Source: Burkholderiales bacterium (GTDB lineage: Bacteria; Pseudomonadota; Gammaproteobacteria; Burkholderiales; Usitatibacteraceae). From it: a DNA stretch of 13,745 bases. How positions within the stretch are numbered: the stretch's first letter is position 1; each line of letters begins with the position of its first letter. The notes beneath the pieces are model-generated. The model had not been told where the DNA came from and ran no database searches. It saw nothing but the letters and a program-made list of their open reading frames with translations. Made by a program: the position numbers and the translations under genes. The stretch lies in the NCBI GenBank assembly GCA_025350945.1, contig JANXWW010000038.1, forward strand, positions 1 through 13,745. Reading direction: 5' to 3'. Positions 1-6,639 of this stretch are shown piece after piece.

Positions 1-452
1 GATAATTTAATGACCAGCGCACCGCCCGCTTCATCTCCTCTTGTCGTGAGCTCATCGAGAAAACCTTCCACGGCGCTGATGTCGGCAAATTTATGCAGGC
101 GTTCTGCGTTGATGCGTAATTCGGCCGTCGTCTGCGGCCCACGCAATAGCAGGCTCGCCAATAATGCCACCGCCTGCTCCGGAACGCGCAACACCCGCCC
201 AACGTTGTGCGCATAGCGCATCACGCGACTGCCGCTGGATTCAATTACGAGCGATCGCGATTTCAATACATCAATCGCGACTTGCACTTCTTCGTCACTG
301 ACGTTCAGCAGCGGGTCGCGGTTATTTTTTTGGTTGCATCCTGACACCAGCGAATTTAGGGTCAGCGGATACGAATCCGGCACGGTGCGCTCTTTTTCAA
401 CCAGCACACCGAGCACACGCGTTTCAAGTAGCGACAACAATAGCGATGACAT
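1..452 (-). CDS. yceH: YceH-like protein (UPF0502/DUF480), 5' part, cut by the window edge
   Basis: The reverse strand reads open from an ATG at 452 to the window end: about 150 residues, with the C-terminus missing (E. coli YceH is about 215 residues). The N-terminus matches the YceH family: LETRVLGVLVEKERTVPDSY, then YPLTLNSLVSGCNQKNNRDP (the conserved CNQK-NR-P block, about residues 28-47), and later LLLRGPQTTAELR (about 100-112). The family folds as two winged-helix domains. Its molecular role is not established, so no function is claimed. AAGG at 459-462 (complement) lies six bases before the ATG and supports this start. It follows the response-regulator gene on the same strand after 118 bp. 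That gap shows no clear terminator, so read-through from the two-component operon is possible. Family identity is confident. Confidence 0.88.
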   Translation of the reverse strand, partial: MSSLLLSLLETRVLGVLVEKERTVPDSYPLTLNSLVSGCNQKNNRDPLLNVSDEEVQVAIDVLKSRSLVIESSGSRVMRYAHNVGRVLRVPEQAVALLASLLLRGPQTTAELRINAERLHKFADISAVEGFLDELTTRGDEAGGALVIKL

Positions 453-570
453 AAATTACCTTGGAAGAGAAACCACATTCTTATTTTATGCAGCTCACGA
501 CAGCGCAATCTCTAATACTAGCGAGCGTTTCGGCTGATAAATGCCTGGAACGGCACGCCAGCGCTTGTGT

Positions 571-1362
571 TTAAAAATCACGTATTACGTGCTGCTGACG
601 CCGTGACACGGGAAGTTTTTCATCAACGCCTTTCAGTACCACCACCCAATACGCGCCGCCTGGTTCTTCTTTATCCGCGCCATTCTCAGTTGCTTGATCG
701 GCATTGCCATTCACTTTTTCAAAACCCGTTACCGCCTTGCGCGCAACCAGCGCACTGCGATGCACGCGCGCGAATAATTCACCAAACTCATCTTCCAGCT
801 TGGTCAACGATTCTTCGAGCAAATATTCTTTGGCGAGCGTTTTCACCGTGACGTATTTCAGTTCAGCCCGTAAAAAAATAATGTCATCCACCGGTACCAA
901 AATAATTTTTCCGCGCTCGTGAATCGACAGATGTCGGCGACGTGCTTTCGTTGCTTCGGCGATCGCCTCCGCTTGCGCCGCGCGCACCGAACTCGCTTTC
1001 TTTAAGGCCGCGAGCAAACGTTCTTGCTTGATCGGTTTTAATAAATAATCGACGGCGTTTAGTTCAAACGCCTTGACCGCATATTCATCGAACGCGGTGG
1101 TAAAAATCAGCTTCGGTGGCGCATCCATTTTCGCGACATGGCGTGCCACTTCGAGCCCGTCCATCACCGGCATGCGGATATCGGTCAGCACAATATCGAT
1201 GCCACCATTGCTGATAATTTCAATGGCTTCAACCCCGTTTGCGGCCTCATCTGCAATCGCCAATGCGAACGATTCGCGGCAATCGTCGAGCAGATCGCGC
1301 AGGCGGCGGCGCGCGGGAGCTTCATCGTCAACAATCAAAATTTTGCTGGGTGCGTTGGTCAT
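571..1362 (-). CDS. algR: AlgR-like LytTR-family response regulator
   Basis: A 263-residue cytoplasmic DNA-binding response regulator. The receiver domain (about 7-125) has the acidic pair D12/D13, phospho-acceptor D61 in LTDIRMPVMDG, T88/T89, and K109 in the LLKP motif. The LytTR DNA-binding domain (about 144-263) includes LKYVTVKT, LEESLTKLEDEFG, FARVHRSALVAR and the closing LPVSRR. This is the arrangement of Pseudomonas AlgR, which activates alginate and type IV pilus genes with its partner AlgZ/FimS. The kinase gene lies directly upstream with one base between its stop and this ATG (TAAAATG), so the two are almost certainly co-transcribed and translationally coupled. Synteny with a divergent argH also matches Pseudomonas, although hemC, which follows algR there, is replaced by a yceH-like gene here. 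An extra polar loop of about 20 residues (217-237) sits inside the LytTR domain. Target genes are unknown; the symbol is by homology and synteny. Confidence 0.88.
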   Translation of the reverse strand: MTNAPSKILIVDDEAPARRRLRDLLDDCRESFALAIADEAANGVEAIEIISNGGIDIVLTDIRMPVMDGLEVARHVAKMDAPPKLIFTTAFDEYAVKAFELNAVDYLLKPIKQERLLAALKKASSVRAAQAEAIAEATKARRRHLSIHERGKIILVPVDDIIFLRAELKYVTVKTLAKEYLLEESLTKLEDEFGELFARVHRSALVARKAVTGFEKVNGNADQATENGADKEEPGGAYWVVVLKGVDEKLPVSRRQQHVIRDF

Positions 1363-1363
1363 T

Positions 1364-2437
1364 TTACGGCTCGCGATTAATGTTGGGCATGGCTATCCGC
1401 ACCACATAATGATCCTTGGCGATCACGGCTTTCAAGCTCGCCTCCGCATCGAAATGAAGCTGCAAACGCTCGCGAATATTGGCAATCGCCATGCGGTTTC
1501 CGGACACATGCGTGGAATCGGCCTGATACGGATTGGTCAGACGAATCACCACTTGATTGCCTTTGAGCTTGATCGCAATTTTTAGCTCGCCAGGCAATTC
1601 ACGCGGCTCGATACCGTGATACACCGCGTTCTCAATCAACGGCTGCAAAATCAACGGCGGTACCAGCGCATCTGCAGGCATTGCATCCACCTGCCAGGTG
1701 ACAATGAGCCGGTCACCCAAACGAATTTGTTCAATTTCCAGATAACGACGACACAACATTAGCTCATCTGCCAACGGCGAAAGTTTGCGGTTATCAGCCA
1801 TTAGCACGCGAAAAAGCTCGGACATATCTTCGAGCATGCGTTCGGCGCGTTTGGGTTCAGTGCGAATCAGCGAGAGTACCGCGTTCATTGAATTGAATAA
1901 AAAATGTGGCCGAATCCGCGCCTGTAACGCTTGCAAACGCGCCTCAGTCAGCGCCGGTGACAGCGCGCGTGCACGAAGATCAAAATACAGCAGCGCTACA
2001 CCAGTCGCGAACACAAAAAAGAATGCATATTGCCAAAGCTGAATTGGCTGATCGAACGGCGAAATCAGCGCCAGCCACCACCAAAATAGCGCAGCGATAA
2101 ACGCCTCAACCAGAAGCAAAAACATCACCGCAAAAGGATAAGAAAGCCCGGTCAACACGCGCCGCAAACCACAGCCCAACACCAGCGAGACGATAATGAC
2201 TGGCTGCGCGACAGCGGAGATAATCAAAAACTGTCGCCACACTTCATACAACTGATCCGCGCGCACCACTGCCGCCGCAATACACAGCAGATTGATAATC
2301 ACCAGCAAGCGCAGCATGATGCCCAGATTGCAGAAGTTGGGCAGCCGTGCGGTGGCCTGCAAACGGGCGGGCATGGCAGAAGCCGTATCTTTCTCCTCTG
2401 GCATCACCGGTTTTTTGTTGGCTTGCACTATACTCAT
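1364..2437 (-). CDS. algZ: AlgZ/FimS-like membrane sensor histidine kinase
   Basis: A 357-residue inner-membrane sensor kinase of the LytS/YehU-type His_kinase family. After a cytoplasmic N-terminus of about 37 residues come four hydrophobic segments (about 38-59, 69-90, 97-121, 136-152) with no large periplasmic domain. The phospho-accepting H178 lies in LQARIRPHFLFNSMNAV. The N box is LQPLIENAVYHGI with N270. A C-terminal GNRMAIANIRERLQLHF (313-329) corresponds to the later glycine box. The usual D-x-G-x-G box is absent: the equivalent stretch reads VVIRLTNPYQADS. Reduced ATP-binding motifs are known for Pseudomonas AlgZ/FimS, so this fits the AlgZ subfamily. It is the first gene of the operon with the response regulator. 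The ATG at 2437 is the first in frame after an upstream TAA; its ribosome-binding site is weak, so a later start (residue 12 or 22) is possible. The signal it senses is not apparent. Confidence 0.86.
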   Translation of the reverse strand: MSIVQANKKPVMPEEKDTASAMPARLQATARLPNFCNLGIMLRLLVIINLLCIAAAVVRADQLYEVWRQFLIISAVAQPVIIVSLVLGCGLRRVLTGLSYPFAVMFLLLVEAFIAALFWWWLALISPFDQPIQLWQYAFFFVFATGVALLYFDLRARALSPALTEARLQALQARIRPHFLFNSMNAVLSLIRTEPKRAERMLEDMSELFRVLMADNRKLSPLADELMLCRRYLEIEQIRLGDRLIVTWQVDAMPADALVPPLILQPLIENAVYHGIEPRELPGELKIAIKLKGNQVVIRLTNPYQADSTHVSGNRMAIANIRERLQLHFDAEASLKAVIAKDHYVVRIAMPNINREP

Positions 2438-2458
2438 TAGTCTTTATTTTTCATGCGC

Positions 2459-2484
2459 ATGTTGGCGAATGTTGGTTATGTTGC
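2459..2484. repeat. Three ATGTTG repeats in the algZ-argH divergent intergenic region
   Basis: ATGTTGG at 2459-2465, ATGTTGG at 2469-2475 and ATGTTGC at 2478-2484 are spaced 10 and 9 bp apart, about one helical turn. They lie in the 86-bp gap between the divergent kinase and argH starts. The middle copy in context, AATGTTGGT, fits eight of nine positions of the commonly described LytTR half-site pattern; the other two fit less well. The set could be an operator for the adjacent LytTR regulator, or chance. I saw no convincing -35/-10 pair for either gene in this gap. Confidence 0.4.
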
Positions 2485-2523
2485 CTGATTCTGCGCGATT
2501 TTCATTTAAAAATACACCACATC

Positions 2524-3915
2524 ATGTCTTCATCTTTTCAAGGCCCCGCTGGTTGGTCTGCGCGCTTTAATGAACCGGTCAGTGAGTTGGTCAAGCGTTT
2601 TACCGCCTCGGTATCGTTCGATAAACGTCTGGCCGAAGTCGATATTCAGGGCTCGCTCGCGCACGCGAAGATGCTCAACAAGGTCGGCGTGCTGAGTGCA
2701 AAAGATTTGGCCGATATTGAGCGCGGCATGCGCGAGATCGCCACCGAAATTTACGAGCATCGTTTCGAATGGTCGATAGATCGCGAAGATGTGCACATGA
2801 ATATCGAAGCCAAACTGACCGCGCTGATTGGCGATGCGGGCAAACGGCTGCACACGGGCCGCTCGCGAAACGATCAGGTGGCGACCGATATTCGCCTATG
2901 GCTGCGCGGCGAAATTGATCACATTATTCGTCTGCTGCGCGTGACGCAATTGGCATTGGTAGATCTGGCCGAGCAGCATACCGACACCGTGATGCCCGGC
3001 TACACCCATCTGCAAGTCGCGCAGCCGGTGACCTTTGGCCATCACCTGATGGCGTATGTAGAAATGCTGTCGCGTGATGAATCGCGAATGGCGGATGTGC
3101 GGCGACGCATGAATCATTTGCCGCTTGGTGCCGCAGCACTAGCGGGCACCACATTTCCGATTGATCGTGAATTTGTTGCGCGCGAATTGGGCTTTGACGG
3201 TGTTTGCGAAAACTCGCTCGACGCGGTATCAGATCGTGATTTTGCGATTGAATTTGTTGCTGCGGGAAGTTTAGTGATGACGCATCTGTCGCGGTTTTGC
3301 GAGGAGCTGATTATCTGGATGAATCCGAATTTTGCGTTTATCGATTTGGCGGATCGTTTTTGCACCGGCTCATCAATCATGCCGCAAAAGAAAAACCCGG
3401 ATGTGGCCGAGCTGGTGCGCGGCAAAGTGGGGCGGGTGAATGGCAATCTGGTAGCGCTTTTAACTTTGATGAAAGGCCAGCCGCTCACCTACAACAAAGA
3501 CAATCAGGAAGACAAAGAGCCGCTGTTTGATACCGTCGATACGGTGCGCGATTCGTTAACACTGATGGCCGATATGGCGAGCGGGATCACGGTAAAAAAA
3601 GACAATATGCGCGCGGCGGTGTTGAAAGGATTCGCGACCGCAACCGACCTCGCCGATTACTTGGTAAAGAAAGGCTTGCCGTTTCGCGATGCGCATGAGG
3701 CCGTCGCGTATGCGGTGAAAGCGGCTGAAACCGCGCGCAAAGATTTGTCTGATTTATCGCTGGCTGAATTGCAAAAATTCTCCCCGTTAATAGGTGATGA
3801 TGTGTTTCAGGTATTGACGCTCGAAGGCTCACTCGCGAGTCGCGATCACCTCGGCGGAACCGCGCCGCGCCAAGTGCGCGAGGCTGTTTTGCGTGCGAAG
3901 CAACGTCTTACTTGA
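2524..3915 (+). CDS. argH: Argininosuccinate lyase
   Basis: Cytoplasmic enzyme of the last step of arginine synthesis, splitting argininosuccinate into arginine and fumarate; it acts as a tetramer of the fumarase/aspartase superfamily. The 463-residue length is normal. Visible motifs: WSARFNEPV near the N-terminus (11-19, equivalent to the usual WGGRF), the binding motif TGRSRNDQVATD (111-122), the catalytic histidine H162 in PGYTHLQVAQP, and the signature GSSIMPQKKNP (282-292) with catalytic S283. The ATG at 2524 was chosen because homologues begin just before WGGRF. The open frame extends upstream to 2347, but that extension overlaps the divergent kinase gene and shows no homology to the family. 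The ribosome-binding site is weak. The gene is divergent from the AlgZ/AlgR-like operon, an arrangement shared with Pseudomonas. Its TGA overlaps the TTG start of rlmH, so it heads a run of at least three genes. Confidence 0.97.
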   Translation: MSSSFQGPAGWSARFNEPVSELVKRFTASVSFDKRLAEVDIQGSLAHAKMLNKVGVLSAKDLADIERGMREIATEIYEHRFEWSIDREDVHMNIEAKLTALIGDAGKRLHTGRSRNDQVATDIRLWLRGEIDHIIRLLRVTQLALVDLAEQHTDTVMPGYTHLQVAQPVTFGHHLMAYVEMLSRDESRMADVRRRMNHLPLGAAALAGTTFPIDREFVARELGFDGVCENSLDAVSDRDFAIEFVAAGSLVMTHLSRFCEELIIWMNPNFAFIDLADRFCTGSSIMPQKKNPDVAELVRGKVGRVNGNLVALLTLMKGQPLTYNKDNQEDKEPLFDTVDTVRDSLTLMADMASGITVKKDNMRAAVLKGFATATDLADYLVKKGLPFRDAHEAVAYAVKAAETARKDLSDLSLAELQKFSPLIGDDVFQVLTLEGSLASRDHLGGTAPRQVREAVLRAKQRLT

Positions 3916-4379
3916 AACTTCATATCATCGCCGTCGGCCACAAAATGCCGGCCTGGATTCAGACCGGCGTGGATGAATATGCGAAGCGCATGCCCGCTGA
4001 GGCGCGCATTGATTTGATAGAATTAAAACCAGAAGACCGCGCTAGTCGGGCGATTCCAAAGGTTTTAGAGCTGGAAGCCGCACGGATAAAGGCGGTTGTG
4101 CCTAAGAATGCTGAGGTAATTGTGCTCGATGAACGCGGCGCAATGATTAAAACATCTGAACTGGCGGCATGGTTAAAATCGTGGATGGCTACTGGCGTGA
4201 GCCCGTGTTTTATGATTGGCAGCGCCGACGGGCTGGCACCTGCGCTCAAACAAAGCGCTAAAAAAACAATTGCGCTGTCTGGTTGTACACTGCCACACGC
4301 AATGGTGCGCTTGATGCTGGTGGAGCAGTTGTATCGGGCGTTCTCGTTAATGCAAAATCATCCCTATCACCGAGAGTAA
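3912..4379 (+). CDS. rlmH: 23S rRNA pseudouridine(1915)-N3-methyltransferase RlmH
   Basis: SPOUT-family (knotted) methyltransferase that uses SAM to N3-methylate pseudouridine 1915 in helix 69 of 23S rRNA, acting on assembled 70S ribosomes as a homodimer. The 155-residue length matches E. coli RlmH. Motifs: start MKLHIIAVGHKMPAWIQTG, SAM-binding region FMIGSADGLAP (100-110), ALSGCTLPHAMVRLMLVEQL (121-140), and the diagnostic C-terminus NHPYHRE. The usual glycine pair in IGG-x-x-G is IGS here (G103-S104). The start is TTG at 3912, overlapping the argH TGA by four bases (TTGA), which suggests translational coupling. In many betaproteobacteria rlmH follows rsfS and nadD; here argH takes that place. 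The Maf gene follows after 14 bp. Confidence 0.96.
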   Translation: MKLHIIAVGHKMPAWIQTGVDEYAKRMPAEARIDLIELKPEDRASRAIPKVLELEAARIKAVVPKNAEVIVLDERGAMIKTSELAAWLKSWMATGVSPCFMIGSADGLAPALKQSAKKTIALSGCTLPHAMVRLMLVEQLYRAFSLMQNHPYHRE

Positions 4380-4393
4380 TTCAAAGGCTCAGC

Positions 4394-5008
4394 ATGGCCA
4401 GCGCACCGCAACAAATCTATCTGGCATCAAAAAGCCCGCGTAGACGCGAATTGTTAAAACAGATCGGCGTACATTTCGCGCTGCTCATGGTGCGCGAACA
4501 GTCGTTGCGCATTGATGTTGATGAGACGCCTTTGCCAAACGAAAAGCCGCGCGACTATGTGCAACGCATCGTGCGCCTGAAAGCAGATGCCGCGACCCGC
4601 GGCGTGCAGGCGCGCAAGCTGCCGCCATGCCCGATCCTGACCGCAGACACCACTGTCACGTTCAACGATGAAATTTTTGGCAAGCCGGAAAATGTCGCCG
4701 ATGCCACGCGAATACTGTCCACTCTGTCCGGTCAAACGCATGAAGTCATGACAGCACTTGCGCTGTCGTTCAACCACGAAACCCATGTTGCGCTATCGAT
4801 AAGTCGGGTTACTTTTGATACGCTGGCACCGGCTGAAATAAAGCGCTATATCGATACAGGAGAGCCGATGGATAAAGCTGGTGCCTATGCAATTCAAGGC
4901 CATGCAGCAAAATGGATTGCCGAGCTACATGGCAGCTATAGCGGTGTAATGGGTCTGCCGCTGCATGAAACGACTATGCTGCTCAAGAAGGTTGGCATGG
5001 TGGTGTAA
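4394..5008 (+). CDS. maf: Maf-family nucleoside triphosphate pyrophosphatase (YhdE type, dTTP/UTP)
   Basis: A 204-residue cytoplasmic Maf/Ham1-superfamily enzyme that hydrolyses nucleotides (dTTP, UTP and some modified forms in YhdE-type members) to the monophosphate and pyrophosphate, a house-cleaning role. Motifs: LASKSPRRRELL (10-21, phosphate-binding loop), YVQRIVRLKA (55-64), TADTTV (83-88) with the likely catalytic D85, SGQTHEVMT (112-120), and DKAGAYAIQG (160-169), the last typical of YhdE rather than the YceF subgroup. Activity type is therefore inferred from subgroup motifs. AAAGG at 4383-4387 is six bases before the ATG at 4394 and supports this start. The frame stays open back to 4283, but that would extend into rlmH and adds no family-like sequence. 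It is 14 bp after rlmH, so it is in the same transcript. Confidence 0.93.
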   Translation: MASAPQQIYLASKSPRRRELLKQIGVHFALLMVREQSLRIDVDETPLPNEKPRDYVQRIVRLKADAATRGVQARKLPPCPILTADTTVTFNDEIFGKPENVADATRILSTLSGQTHEVMTALALSFNHETHVALSISRVTFDTLAPAEIKRYIDTGEPMDKAGAYAIQGHAAKWIAELHGSYSGVMGLPLHETTMLLKKVGMVV

Positions 5009-5123
5009 GGTAGCAGTTGCCTGTGTGTTGCAATCGAATTGCCTCCTATCATCCGCTCCACCCGTACCTATAGCACCTATCGTACGGTACACTCACTCAA
5101 CGAAAAAAATGTGAGGCACTGCC

Positions 5124-6635
5124 TTGAACGAGCAAATTTTAATTAACGTGACGCCGCAGGAATCGCGGGTTGCCATCATGGAGCAAGGTGCTGTGCAGGA
5201 GCTGCATGTCGAGCGCGCTTCAAACCGCGGACTGGTAGGCAATATTTATCTGGGTCGTGTAGGCCGCGTGCTGCCGGGCATGCAATCCGCGTTTATCGAT
5301 ATTGGCTTGTCGCGCGCCGCCTTTTTACATGTGGCCGATTTGTGGTCGAGCAATAAACATAACGACAAAAATGGCGTAAAGAATGGCGACACGAACAATG
5401 ATCGCGGCACTGACAAGGCCGCAGAACAAAAGCCGATTGAAAAACTGTTGCATGAAGGCCAGACGCTGGTCGTGCAAGTCATTAAAGATCCCATTGGCAG
5501 CAAAGGTGCACGCCTTTCCACGCAGGTTTCTATCGCCGGGCGATTGCTGGTTTATCTGCCCGGTGACCATCACATCGGCATTTCGCAGCGCATTGAAGAC
5601 GAAGCCGAGCGCGAACATCTGCGCGAAAAAGTGCATGAGTTAATGCCTGAAGGCGAGGCGGGCGGCTTCATTGTTCGCACCGTCGCAGAAGCGGCGACTG
5701 ATGAAGAGCTGACTGCAGACATCGCCTATTTGATCAAGCTGTGGCGCGGCATTGTGGAGAAATCCAAGACAGCTGCCGCGCAATCGGTGCTATATCAGGA
5801 TCTCGATCTCACCATGCGTGCGCTGCGTGATCTGGTCACATCCGACACCGAGCGCATTATTGTGGACTCCAAGGAAACCCACGCACGTCTGCAGGAATTT
5901 GCCGAACACTACACGCGAAAATCACTGAGCATTCTGGAGCATTACACGGGCGAGCGCCCACTGTTTGATTTATTTGATATCGAAGACGAAATTGAGCTGG
6001 CACTTTCACGCCGCGTGGATTTAAAATCGGGTGGCTATGTGATCATCGATCAGACCGAAGCGCTGACCACGGTGGATGTAAACACGGGCGCATTCGTGTC
6101 CGGGCGCAGCCTGGATGACACGATTTTCAAAACCAATCTGGAAGCCACGCAAGCCATCGCACGACAACTGCGCCTGCGCAATCTGGGCGGGATTGTGATC
6201 GTTGATTTTATTGATATGGATAACGATGAGCATAAAAACGCCGTGCTCACCGAGTTCAAAAAATCGCTTGCGCGTGATCGTACGCGCGTGACGGTAAATG
6301 GCTTTTCACATTTGGGCCTGGTCGAGATGACGCGCAAGCGCACCCGCGAAAGTCTGGCGCATATTCTTTGCGAGGCTTGTCCCACCTGCAGCGCGCGCGG
6401 CGAAATCAAAACTGCGCAAACTGTCTGCTACGAAATACTTCGCGAAATCACGCGTTCCGCGCGCCAGTTTGACGCCAAGGAATTTCGCATTTTGGGTTCG
6501 CAAAGTGTGATTGATCGGTTCCTGGATGAAGAGTCGCAGAGCATGACAATGCTGGAAGACTTCATCAAAAAACCAATTTCGTTGTCCGTAGAAAGCTCGT
6601 ACACGCAGGAGCAATTCGACGTGATTCTGGTTTAG
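5124..6635 (+). CDS. rng: Ribonuclease G
   Basis: A 503-residue endoribonuclease of the RNase E/G family, involved in maturing the 5' end of 16S rRNA and in decay of some mRNAs. In order: N-terminal ILINVTPQESRVAIME, S1-type RNA-binding region (about 38-130) with GNIYLGRVGRVLPGMQSAFID, the 5'-sensor/RNase H-like part, then the catalytic domain with metal-binding D318 (LTTVDVNTGAF) and D361 (GGIVIVDFIDM), and the zinc-link cysteines C419 and C422 in CPTC. It ends YTQEQFDVILV like E. coli RNase G, with no RNase E-style degradosome scaffold. A Asn/Asp/Lys-rich stretch (about 75-104) sits inside the S1 region. The start is TTG at 5124, with GAGG at 5113-5116 seven bases upstream. It follows maf by 115 bp, where no strong promoter or terminator is obvious. 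The stop is four bases from that of the convergent GTPase gene. Confidence 0.96.
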   Translation: MNEQILINVTPQESRVAIMEQGAVQELHVERASNRGLVGNIYLGRVGRVLPGMQSAFIDIGLSRAAFLHVADLWSSNKHNDKNGVKNGDTNNDRGTDKAAEQKPIEKLLHEGQTLVVQVIKDPIGSKGARLSTQVSIAGRLLVYLPGDHHIGISQRIEDEAEREHLREKVHELMPEGEAGGFIVRTVAEAATDEELTADIAYLIKLWRGIVEKSKTAAAQSVLYQDLDLTMRALRDLVTSDTERIIVDSKETHARLQEFAEHYTRKSLSILEHYTGERPLFDLFDIEDEIELALSRRVDLKSGGYVIIDQTEALTTVDVNTGAFVSGRSLDDTIFKTNLEATQAIARQLRLRNLGGIVIVDFIDMDNDEHKNAVLTEFKKSLARDRTRVTVNGFSHLGLVEMTRKRTRESLAHILCEACPTCSARGEIKTAQTVCYEILREITRSARQFDAKEFRILGSQSVIDRFLDEESQSMTMLEDFIKKPISLSVESSYTQEQFDVILV

Positions 6636-6639
6636 GAAT

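Noticed and set aside
1073..1585. 170-codon plus-strand open frame across the two-component genes
   Set aside because: It lies antisense to two well-supported genes, has no recognisable domain and is rich in Ser/Arg/Ile as expected from a shadow frame.
2481..2510. Possible sigma-70 promoter for argH (TTGCCT / TTTAAA, 18-bp spacer)
   Set aside because: It would start transcription only a few bases before the ATG, and the match is weak.
2347..2523. N-terminal extension of argH
   Set aside because: The upstream part overlaps the divergent kinase gene and is unlike any ArgH N-terminus; ATG 2524 fits the family.
4283..4393. Upstream extension of maf into rlmH
   Set aside because: It reads out of frame through rlmH; ATG 4394 has a good ribosome-binding site and the family-like start.
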